A stretch of DNA of 5,349 nt from Bacteroidota bacterium (GTDB lineage Bacteria; Bacteroidota; Ignavibacteria; Ignavibacteriales; Melioribacteraceae): NCBI GenBank assembly GCA_023447335.1, contig JAEXOD010000143.1:1-5349 (forward strand), in the 5' to 3' direction. Made by a program: the position numbers and the translations under genes. The notes below the pieces were generated by a model that did no database searches, was not told where the DNA came from, and saw only the letters and a list, made by a program, of their open reading frames with translations. Numbering within the stretch: position 1 is the stretch's first letter; every line of letters starts with the position of its first letter. This document shows, piece after piece, positions 1-5,349 of the stretch.

Positions 1-740
1 CAATAGATAACTTTAGGTTGCAAAAATTTAGCCCTGCAATAGATGCGGGCGACCCAAGTATATTGGATGTTGACGGTTCGAGGAGTGATATTGGAATGTT
101 TGGCGGAACTGGTGGTATTAGTTACGAATATCAGGATTTAGCTCCGAAAGTAGTTAAAAAGCTAAAGGCGGTTTATGAGCCCGATACCAATAGAGTGATA
201 CTTACATGGAAACCGAATACCGAAGCGGACTTAAAAGAGTATTACGTTTATAAAGATATAAACCCAAACTTTACGTTAGACAGTACAAAAAGAATTGCAA
301 TATTAAGCGATACATTATTTTACGATAGACTTGAAAAAGGGACACAAAAAGTATATTACAAAGTAACGGCAAAAGATAATACGGGAAACCAAAGTTACCC
401 AAGTGCAGAAGTAAACGTAACAATAAGCGATGTAAATGAAGCTACCATAACAGATAATTACGAATATGCACTTTACCAAAATTACCCAAATCCTTTTAAT
501 CCAAGTACAACAATAAGTTACAGCTTAAAGGATGATAGCGAAGTTAGAATCAAGATTTATTCAATATCAGGTGAATTAATAAAAACAATTATTGAAGGAA
601 ACAAAAGCAAAGGATATAACGAAACCCAAATAGATTTAAGTAATATGGCAAGCGGTATATACTTATATAGATTGGAAGTAACGGGTAAGGGAAAAATACC
701 TGTGTTTAATGATTTGAAAAAGATGGTACTGGTGAAATAA
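1..740 (+). CDS. T9SS type A sorting domain protein, 3' end (beta-helix end + Fn3-like + C-terminal sorting domain)
   Basis: This is the C-terminal part of a secreted or surface protein; the frame is open to the left edge (first whole codon at 3, 245 codons, TAA at 738-740). The TTG at 18 is an internal Leu codon, not a start: the frame reads IDNFRLQKFSPAIDAGDPS, the usual closing motif of right-handed parallel beta-helix ('choice-of-anchor') surface proteins, followed by DGSRSDIGMFGG of the same type. Residues ~50-142 resemble a fibronectin type III domain (LTWKPNTEADLKEYYVYKD, then YYKVTAKDNTGNQS). Residues ~155-245 are a type A T9SS sorting domain, with YQNYPNPFNPSTTISYSL, VRIKIYSISGELI and ASGIYLYRLE, ending in basic/hydrophobic KKMVLVK. 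Such domains direct Sec-exported cargo through the T9SS, usually to the surface. The true function lies in the missing N-terminal part. The next gene starts 19 bp downstream on the same strand, so co-transcription is likely. Confident for the sorting domain, moderate for the beta-helix end. Confidence 0.9.
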   Translation, partial: IDNFRLQKFSPAIDAGDPSILDVDGSRSDIGMFGGTGGISYEYQDLAPKVVKKLKAVYEPDTNRVILTWKPNTEADLKEYYVYKDINPNFTLDSTKRIAILSDTLFYDRLEKGTQKVYYKVTAKDNTGNQSYPSAEVNVTISDVNEATITDNYEYALYQNYPNPFNPSTTISYSLKDDSEVRIKIYSISGELIKTIIEGNKSKGYNETQIDLSNMASGIYLYRLEVTGKGKIPVFNDLKKMVLVK

Positions 741-759
741 ATTAAATAAGGAAAAGATT

Positions 760-2319
760 ATGAGAATAGTAGTTATTTTTATGGTATTATTCAATGTAAC
801 ATTTGCTCAACTTGAACCCAAACTAAAATGGGAAAGATTTTATGATGGTTTAGGGCAAGGATTGGATATGATGAATGCGTCAGTTTTTGATGACCTACAA
901 AACATTTACATTGCTGGTAGAAGCAGTAATGAATCTAATGGTCATTCGCTACTTATCTTAAAATATTCAAATCTAGGAGATTTATTATATACAATTCGTT
1001 ACAATTCAAATAAATCTTCATGGAACGAAGCATATTCAATTGCATTGGATTCTTTGAGAAATATCTATTGCATTGGAATAGCGAGCTTTAATCTTTCATC
1101 GTCAATTTGCATTATTCAAAAATATTCGGAAAGTGGAGAACTGATTTGGCACAAGGATTTCTTAAATCAACTTCCTAAATATTCTGAAGGTGTTAAAATA
1201 ATAGTTGATTCTGATAATAATGTTATTGCAGGGTATAATTTAAATGGTGCTAATATCACAAAATATTCTCCATCTGGGGTTTCGTTGTGGAGTACAGTTA
1301 TAGAAAACGATACAAGTGATTATACCATTCTTGATATCATCAATGATGGTAACAACATTTACTCATTAATTGAAAAATCTACATATCAAGGAGGAGAATT
1401 TCCGGAAATTAAAGCTATAGTTAATAAATTGGATGGAAAAGGTGAAATTCTCTGGCAAAGGATTTTTGATTATTCAACAATGGATAAAATGATATTAGAT
1501 AAAAGCAAAAATTTGATTATAAAGGCATATGAAAATCAAAAAATTATAAAAATTACCCCTACAGGAGATTTTATTTGGGGGAAAGAAGTTGATGGATTGA
1601 TAACAGATATAAAATGTGATAGTCAAAACAATGTTTTATATTGTGGATACGGAGGTGGTATCGCGGGTATGGATATGACTATAGGGAAAATTTCAGAAAA
1701 TGGCGATTATAAATGGTCAAAGAAATATAATAGTCCGTATAATATAAATGATTTTGGAAGCTCATTAACGATTGATGATTCAAATTGTGTTTATATATCT
1801 ATGTCTGCACATAATTCAATTTCGATGGGTAGAGGTTTTATATTAAAATATGGTCTGGAAGGAGAATTAAGATGGCAATTCGAATATAATAATCCTGAAA
1901 GTATGTTTACATTTCCTTTCGATATATTTACAGATGATAGTATGAATATCTTTACAGTTGGTGAAATAAGTATGCTGTCGAATGATAAAAATTTATTTGT
2001 ATTAAAAATTGCACAAGAACTTAAAACCGAAGTAAAGAATACAGAGATTGAAATTGCCTCTTTTAATCTTTTTCAAAATTATCCTAATCCGTTTAACCCT
2101 AGTACAATTATCAGTTACCAGATCGCAAGTGCGGGTAAAGTGTCATTAAAAGTCTATGATGTTTTAGGTAAAGAAGTAGCGGTATTAGTTGATGAATACA
2201 GAGATGCAGGTCTATATACTGTCGAATTTAACGGAAGTAATTTGGCTAGTGGTATTTATTTATATAAACTTGAATCAGGTAGTTTTGTAAGTACTAAAAA
2301 ACTTGTGCTTTTGAGATAA
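760..2319 (+). CDS. Secreted beta-propeller-like repeat protein with T9SS type A sorting domain
   Basis: Complete 519-aa protein. The ATG start is supported by AAGGA at 748-752 (7-nt spacing) and by an immediate signal peptide: MRIVVIFMVLFNVTFA with likely cleavage after Ala16 (TFA|QLEPK). Residues ~20-420 contain about eight degenerate repeats, each with a strand like N-[IV]-Y-x-x-G (near residues 48, 101, 153, 199, 251, 290, 342, 396) and most with an [IL]xKYsxxGe[LI]xW strand (Trp near 24, 130, 177, 232, 273, 319, 372). This pattern is that of SBBP/delta-60-type beta-propeller repeats, so a seven- or eight-bladed propeller is inferred. No catalytic residues are evident; a binding or structural surface role is possible but unproven. 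Residues ~434-519 form the T9SS type A sorting domain: LFQNYPNPFNPSTIISYQI, VSLKVYDVLGKEVAVLV, then ASGIYLYKLESG and KKLVLLR. The product should be exported by Sec and then secreted by T9SS. It likely shares a transcript with the gene 19 bp upstream. Confidence 0.9.
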   Translation: MRIVVIFMVLFNVTFAQLEPKLKWERFYDGLGQGLDMMNASVFDDLQNIYIAGRSSNESNGHSLLILKYSNLGDLLYTIRYNSNKSSWNEAYSIALDSLRNIYCIGIASFNLSSSICIIQKYSESGELIWHKDFLNQLPKYSEGVKIIVDSDNNVIAGYNLNGANITKYSPSGVSLWSTVIENDTSDYTILDIINDGNNIYSLIEKSTYQGGEFPEIKAIVNKLDGKGEILWQRIFDYSTMDKMILDKSKNLIIKAYENQKIIKITPTGDFIWGKEVDGLITDIKCDSQNNVLYCGYGGGIAGMDMTIGKISENGDYKWSKKYNSPYNINDFGSSLTIDDSNCVYISMSAHNSISMGRGFILKYGLEGELRWQFEYNNPESMFTFPFDIFTDDSMNIFTVGEISMLSNDKNLFVLKIAQELKTEVKNTEIEIASFNLFQNYPNPFNPSTIISYQIASAGKVSLKVYDVLGKEVAVLVDEYRDAGLYTVEFNGSNLASGIYLYKLESGSFVSTKKLVLLR

Positions 2320-2327
2320 AATATGAT

Positions 2328-2363
2328 GTACAGGGCGTACACGCTGTACACCTCGTACACTTT
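2328..2363. repeat. Four-copy 9-bp tandem repeat (GTACAnnnn)
   Basis: Four head-to-tail 9-bp units begin just 8 bp after the stop of the beta-propeller gene: GTACAGGGC, GTACACGCT, GTACACCTC and GTACACTTT. The first five bases GTACA are invariant, position 6 is C in three of four, and the last three vary. GTAC is self-complementary, and TGTACA occurs twice (2327-2332, 2345-2350), so units could pair with each other or act as a repeated protein-binding site. The period of nine would also encode YxxYTx tripeptides in one frame, but that frame shows no other sign of coding. Function unknown. Confidence 0.7.
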
Positions 2364-2416
2364 GCTTAAGGGGGACGCCACAAATCGGGCCCCCAAAAAA
2401 TTTTATATGCGAAATA

Positions 2417-2441
2417 GGGGGGTGCTTAAAAACAGCTCCCC
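2417..2441 (+). terminator. Hairpin after the secreted-protein operon, weak terminator candidate
   Basis: A 7-bp stem, GGGGGGT against GCTCCCC with two G-U pairs and an 11-nt loop (GCTTAAAAACA), lies about 100 bp past the TAA of the beta-propeller gene. It is the strongest single stem in the gap and could end or attenuate transcription. However, the sequence after it is CGTACCCTGTT rather than a run of T, so it does not meet the standard pattern of an intrinsic terminator. It could equally be part of a structured leader for the following small ORF. Confidence 0.2.
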
Positions 2442-2468
2442 GTACCCTGTTAAGGTACAATCCAGACC

Positions 2469-2474
2469 AGGGGG
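2469..2474 (+). promoter_or_regulatory. Ribosome-binding site AGGGGG of the 54-aa ORF
   Basis: The purine run AGGGGG ends 6 nt before the ATG at 2481 and is the reason that start is preferred. The same bases can pair with TACCCTG at 2443-2449 (seven pairs around a GG bulge), which would hide the site. A competing upstream hairpin, GTACC/GGTAC at 2442-2458, would release it. Such control is inferred from pairing only. Confidence 0.35.
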
Positions 2475-2480
2475 TAGGAT

Positions 2481-2645
2481 ATGGAACCTAAACAGGCAAA
2501 AGTGAGTTTGGTTTTGATTTTTGGGATGTTACTTGAATGGACTGGATTGAATTTTATAATTAGAATTATTGATTTTTTTATGATTTCTGTTCCTTATAAA
2601 CAAAGTTATGGACAGGGTCAAGTAAAAATCACAAATAGATTTTAA
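2481..2645 (+). CDS. Possible small hydrophobic protein, 54 aa
   Basis: A short frame runs from ATG 2481 to TAA 2643-2645. It begins with a polar, basic stretch (MEPKQAKVS), continues with a hydrophobic segment at about residues 8-37 (VSLVLIFGMLLEW, then LNFIIRIIDFFMISV), and ends in a polar Gln/Lys-rich tail (YKQSYGQGQVKITNRF). The segment could be one membrane-spanning or membrane-lying helix, although Glu19, Arg28 and Asp31 make it somewhat amphipathic. An AGGGGG ribosome-binding site sits 6 nt before the start. It is preceded by the GC-rich, hairpin-prone patch and followed by an AT-rich dyad. I do not recognise a family. Possibilities are a small membrane protein, a type I toxin-like peptide under a structured leader, a gene remnant, or a chance frame. 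The ribosome-binding site and the clean polar-hydrophobic-polar layout favour a real gene, but the length alone does not prove it. Confidence 0.4.
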   Translation: MEPKQAKVSLVLIFGMLLEWTGLNFIIRIIDFFMISVPYKQSYGQGQVKITNRF

Positions 2646-2960
2646 AGGATAAATCAGTTATTTAATATTGACTAATTTTTCAATTTTTTCAAATATTAGT
2701 TAAGTGTTGCTAAAAGTATTGTATGGAGCGTGATTTACTAATTTTAACAGCCTGATTTTAAATTTATATTACAAGATATCCAAATATTTGCTCTAATTCG
2801 GTTAATTTTAGAAAAGAAGAATAGGCTCATTATTTGTAAATCATTATTAGAAGATAAGAATTATTGACTAAAGTTTTCAGATTCACCAAGTATTGAAATA
2901 GTTAAAATAAGTTTTAATAGTTTTCTCTTCGCTTGACTTAAAAAAAGATAGAGGTATTAC
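2646..2960. other. AT-rich intergenic stretch upstream of the NERD-helicase gene
   Basis: These 315 bp show no convincing gene on either strand. The stretch must hold the promoter of the helicase gene if that gene is transcribed on its own. TTGACT, identical to five of six bases of a sigma-70 -35 box, occurs at 2668-2673, 2864-2869 and 2933-2938, but none is followed at 16-18 bp by a good TATAAT, and the last is too close to the ATG. The 9-mer ATTGACTAA occurs twice (2667-2675, 2863-2871), and TCATTATT occurs twice 14 bp apart (2827-2834, 2841-2848). No Bacteroides-type TAnnTTTG box was found. No tRNA or known riboswitch pattern is visible. Confidence 0.5.
2668..2703. repeat. Imperfect inverted repeat after the small ORF
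   Basis: TTGACTAAT (2668-2676) is matched by ATTAGTTAA (2695-2703), the reverse complement except at one position, which would form a G-U pair in RNA. The loop is 18 nt, and three further T-A pairs are possible inside after one mismatch. It lies 22 bp past the stop of the 54-aa ORF. It could be a weak AT-rich transcription end or an operator-like dyad. In DNA this AT-rich, chance formation is not excluded. Confidence 0.3.
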
Positions 2961-5349
2961 ATGCTAGAAGTTAGAAAGAATAAATTTGCGAAAAACTATG
3001 AAAATATTTTTTTTCGGGAGTTTGCCAAGTCTTTATACGAATCTTTTAAGAACAAAAATTGGTCTGGATTACTAATTGGGAGTCCGGCGTGTAAAGTTGA
3101 TGAGAGATTACAAATAGATGCTTTGCTAATAACGACAAACGTGGTATGCATTATCGATTTCAAGAACTTTGATGGCAGGATTAAATTACCTGATGAAAAA
3201 AATTTTGAAAGGGGGATTTGGACAAACTATAATGGAATTCAGATAAAAGGTGGGAATTCTATAAATCCGTTTATTCAATTAAAAAATCAAAAAAGTAGAT
3301 TTATTGAGGTCTATAATAAATATATTCAGAAAAAAATGAAAGCAACAGATACTTTCAATCCAAATAAAACTGTTAGGATTGTTTGTTTTCAAGAAGAAAT
3401 CGAATTAGAGGGAAAAATTCCATTAAATCAATCCCTAAACTTTTTTATATTTGATAAAATGTGTTTTTTAGAAGGAATATTAGATATTATTGATGTTTAT
3501 GACAAAGATATTAGTGTTTCAACAGAATCATATTTTGCATTTAAGGAAGTATTTCGAGCTGAAAGTTTTAGATTTGAAGATAAGCCATTTGAAGATAAAT
3601 TGAAAATGTTTGAGGATAAAACAACGATTGTTGATATTAACAAGTTATATCCTGAACAGTATTTGGCATTAAATGAAATTAAAAAATTTTTAGAATGTCC
3701 TGATGAGCAAATATTTATTCTACTAGGAACAACAAATAGTGGAAAATCTTTTCTTATTCCATATATTCAAGAAGTTGCCTACAGTCTGGGTATACAAGAA
3801 ACCGAAATATTTGCATCGTCTAATCGTGTAGCTAAAAATTTGCTTTCTTTAAGTTGTTTAGAAAATGCAAATAGTATCTATTCTTATATCTATGGTGGTT
3901 CAAAGAATAATAAACAAGAAGTAGCTTATGACGACGAGAATAAAAATAATGAAAGTAATGAAGAAGATATATATTTAGAAGAATTACAAATTGAAGAAAT
4001 TCCGTTAAAAGTTTGTGATAACTCTGACAACGCATTATTCATTGTAGATGAAGCACATCTTGTTTCCGATACATTCAATCAATCATTTGACATGATTTTT
4101 GGTACAGGTCATTTGTTGAAGGATTTTTTAGGTTTTACAGAACCAATGAATACAAAAAGAAAAATAATATTTATTGGTGATCTTTTCCAGTTAGGTGTTG
4201 GCACTTCTTCTGAATCGCCATTAAATCCTATATATTTAGAAAAAAAATATAATTTACAGTCACGAGCGTTTGAATTGAATGATAAACCTGATTTTTCTCC
4301 GATTAATAAAGCTTCTTTGCTCTGTGTCAAGAATATTAGAGAAAAAAATTATAATTCGCTTGACTTTGAGGAAAGCGATAGAATTTGTATTTTACCTAAA
4401 GGTGAAATACAAAGAACAATATCTTCGATGGTGAATAAAAAAAATGAATGTCATTTGCTTTGCTACAGCAATGAGGAGGCTCAAAAAATAAACTATCTGA
4501 TTAAGGAGTCAATAATTAAAAACGGGAAAGATATTGCAGTAGGTGATCTCGTATTAATCAATAATAATTTTTCACTTGAAGATCTAAATGATCCTTTTTC
4601 TGTGCCTACTAAAATATCTAACGGGCAATTCGCTACAATTATTGAAATTAAAAACAACTCAATTCAAAAAACAATAAAAATTAAAAAGAGTCAAGAATCA
4701 ATAATATTAACATTTAGAGAGTTAGAAATCCTAATAGATGATACAAAAAAGCAAGTCAAGATTTTAAGTTTTGAGAATTATAGATTAAATCCAAAAGCTC
4801 AATTATCACCCAATGAAAATAATGCTTATAAAATACTTCTGAATACACTTATCGCCGAACATTTAAAAAAGTATCCTTTTGAAGAGTCATATGAATATTC
4901 AGAACTCATTACTGGAGTAAAATATTATTCTCTTGAGCAAGAAATCATGACGCTCAAGATGAGGGTTGATAATGATGAAAAAGTTAAAACTGTATTGGGA
5001 GAGAAGATTAAAGAACAGAAGTCGTTGTTGAAATTTGCTAAAAAAAGATACATAACCAATATTAAATCAGTTATGAGTAGGGACCCCTCAACCGAATATT
5101 ACAAGTTTAAAAATTGTGCTATGTTAAGATTTGGATGGGCTATGACAGTTCATAAGGCGATGTCATATAAGTGGAAGGAGATTTTATTTAATGTTGAAAA
5201 AAATAACACAATGAATGAAAATCATTTTCGTTGGCTTTATTCTGGATTAAGTAGAGCAAAGGAAAAAGTTACTTTATTGAACTACAAACCGATTAGTCCT
5301 TTCCAAAAAACTGATTTATTAGATCGAAATACAGGGATAAAAACTGATG
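2961..5349 (+). CDS. NERD nuclease-like domain fused to RecD/UvrD-like SF1 helicase, 3' end outside window
   Basis: The open frame has 796 codons with no stop before the window edge. The ATG is the first possible start: an in-frame TAG lies at 2949-2951, and AGAGG (2950-2954) sits 6 nt upstream. Residues ~10-125 match the NERD nuclease-related domain (PD-(D/E)XK fold): QID with Asp53, then IIDFKN with Asp66 and Lys68 (usual ExK here DxK), GRI, Trp87 and NPFIQL (102-107). Residues ~228-780 form an SF1 helicase: Gln-type entry (PEQYLALNEI, 231-240), Walker A GTTNSGKS (256-263), motif Ia ASSNRVA (285-291), Ib-like SIYSYIY (305-311), Walker B DEAH (363-366), motif III GDLFQL (406-411), a motif IV-like Arg460, MTVHKAMS (728-735) and YSGLSRAK (760-767) with Arg765. 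An acidic Asn/Glu-rich insert (~313-348) and a probable coiled coil (~656-700) interrupt the core. Predicted cytoplasmic ATP-driven nucleic-acid unwinding coupled to cleavage. The architecture recalls nuclease-helicase defence proteins such as Nhi; repair or plasmid maintenance are alternatives. Confidence 0.9.
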   Translation, partial: MLEVRKNKFAKNYENIFFREFAKSLYESFKNKNWSGLLIGSPACKVDERLQIDALLITTNVVCIIDFKNFDGRIKLPDEKNFERGIWTNYNGIQIKGGNSINPFIQLKNQKSRFIEVYNKYIQKKMKATDTFNPNKTVRIVCFQEEIELEGKIPLNQSLNFFIFDKMCFLEGILDIIDVYDKDISVSTESYFAFKEVFRAESFRFEDKPFEDKLKMFEDKTTIVDINKLYPEQYLALNEIKKFLECPDEQIFILLGTTNSGKSFLIPYIQEVAYSLGIQETEIFASSNRVAKNLLSLSCLENANSIYSYIYGGSKNNKQEVAYDDENKNNESNEEDIYLEELQIEEIPLKVCDNSDNALFIVDEAHLVSDTFNQSFDMIFGTGHLLKDFLGFTEPMNTKRKIIFIGDLFQLGVGTSSESPLNPIYLEKKYNLQSRAFELNDKPDFSPINKASLLCVKNIREKNYNSLDFEESDRICILPKGEIQRTISSMVNKKNECHLLCYSNEEAQKINYLIKESIIKNGKDIAVGDLVLINNNFSLEDLNDPFSVPTKISNGQFATIIEIKNNSIQKTIKIKKSQESIILTFRELEILIDDTKKQVKILSFENYRLNPKAQLSPNENNAYKILLNTLIAEHLKKYPFEESYEYSELITGVKYYSLEQEIMTLKMRVDNDEKVKTVLGEKIKEQKSLLKFAKKRYITNIKSVMSRDPSTEYYKFKNCAMLRFGWAMTVHKAMSYKWKEILFNVEKNNTMNENHFRWLYSGLSRAKEKVTLLNYKPISPFQKTDLLDRNTGIKTD

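Larger units (their letters stand above)
2370..2476. other. GC-rich patch with several hairpin-forming G-run/C-run pairs
   Basis: From about 2328 to 2480 the G+C content is near 50% by hand count, well above the AT-rich DNA on both sides. Visible inverted repeats are GGGGG (2370-2374) with CCCCC (2390-2394); GGGGGGT (2417-2423) with GCTCCCC (2435-2441, includes G-U pairs); GTACC (2442-2446) with GGTAC (2454-2458), perfect with a 7-nt loop; and TACCCTG (2443-2449) with CAGGGGGTA (2468-2476, GG bulge). The last two exclude each other. TGCTTAA also appears twice (2363-2369 approximately, 2423-2429). None of the hairpins is followed by a clear T-run. The patch may be a structured 5' leader for the small ORF at 2481, a terminator region of the upstream operon, or a remnant of a repeat element. 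I cannot match it to a known RNA family. Confidence 0.4.

Noticed and set aside
18..740. TTG at 18 as a start codon for the first gene
   Set aside because: The frame is open to the window edge and the upstream residues IDNFR belong to the FRLQ..SPAIDAGDP motif, so the TTG is an internal Leu codon of a truncated gene.
2328..2363. CRISPR array
   Set aside because: The units are 9 bp with only a 5-6 bp constant part and no spacer of useful length; no cas gene is in the window.
2370..2394. Intrinsic terminator GGGGG...CCCCC
   Set aside because: The stem is followed by AAAAAATTTT rather than an immediate T-run, and the 15-nt loop is long; neither strand shows the standard pattern.
2275..2460. 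Minus-strand 61-aa frame
   Set aside because: It overlaps the end of the beta-propeller gene and the repeat patch, has no recognisable domain, and its content follows from the 9-bp repeat and G/C runs.
2323..2505. Plus-strand 60-aa frame (YRAYTLYTSYTL...)
   Set aside because: It is the translation of the tandem repeat and hairpin patch, starts 3 bp after the previous stop without a separate ribosome-binding site, and overlaps the better-supported 54-aa ORF in another frame.
2864..2896. Sigma-70 promoter with TTGACT (2864-2869) and TATTGA (2891-2896)
   Set aside because: The spacer would be 21 bp and the -10 box matches poorly, so no promoter is called although the -35-like box is good.
3832..4035. 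Minus-strand 67-aa frame
   Set aside because: It lies wholly within the helicase coding sequence, opposite the acidic insert, and shows a low-complexity Tyr/His/Leu composition typical of an antisense shadow.
4109..4330. Minus-strand 73-aa frame
   Set aside because: It lies opposite conserved helicase motif III (GDLFQL) and has no recognisable domain.

Overview
The window looks like AT-rich chromosomal DNA from a member of the FCB superphylum that uses the type IX secretion system, most likely an Ignavibacteria/Chlorobi-like lineage. The main clue is two consecutive genes whose products end in the type A T9SS C-terminal sorting domain, with the signature YPNPFNPST and the closing pattern ASGIYLYxLE. 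Three candidate start codons are preceded by purine-rich Shine-Dalgarno-like stretches (AAGGA, AGGGGG, AGAGG). This fits Ignavibacteria better than classic Bacteroidota, where such sites are scarce. The assignment is an inference from the sequence; no search was run.

Left part (1-2319, + strand): the 3' end of a cell-surface or secreted protein (parallel beta-helix end, then an Fn3-like domain, then a T9SS sorting domain) is followed after 19 bp by a complete 519-aa secreted beta-propeller-like protein, also with a T9SS sorting domain. The spacing and shared orientation suggest one transcript. Both products would be exported by Sec and then carried across the outer membrane by T9SS.

Middle part (2320-2960): 641 bp with no large gene. 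It starts with a GC-rich patch of about 150 bp (roughly 50% G+C by hand count). The patch holds a four-copy 9-bp tandem repeat (GTACAnnnn) and several G-run/C-run hairpin possibilities. Next comes a small ORF of 54 aa with a hydrophobic segment and a good ribosome-binding site (2481-2645). After that lie 315 bp of AT-rich DNA with an imperfect dyad just after the small ORF.

Right part (2961 to the window edge, + strand): a long open frame of at least 796 codons that leaves the window without a stop. It encodes an N-terminal NERD nuclease-like domain (PD-(D/E)XK fold) fused to a superfamily 1, RecD/UvrD-like helicase with all main motifs recognisable. NERD-helicase and nuclease-SF1 helicase fusions occur among bacterial defence proteins, so this gene is the best candidate for a nucleic-acid-targeting defence function here. 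It appears unrelated to the secreted-protein pair, and the GC-rich patch lies between the two gene groups.
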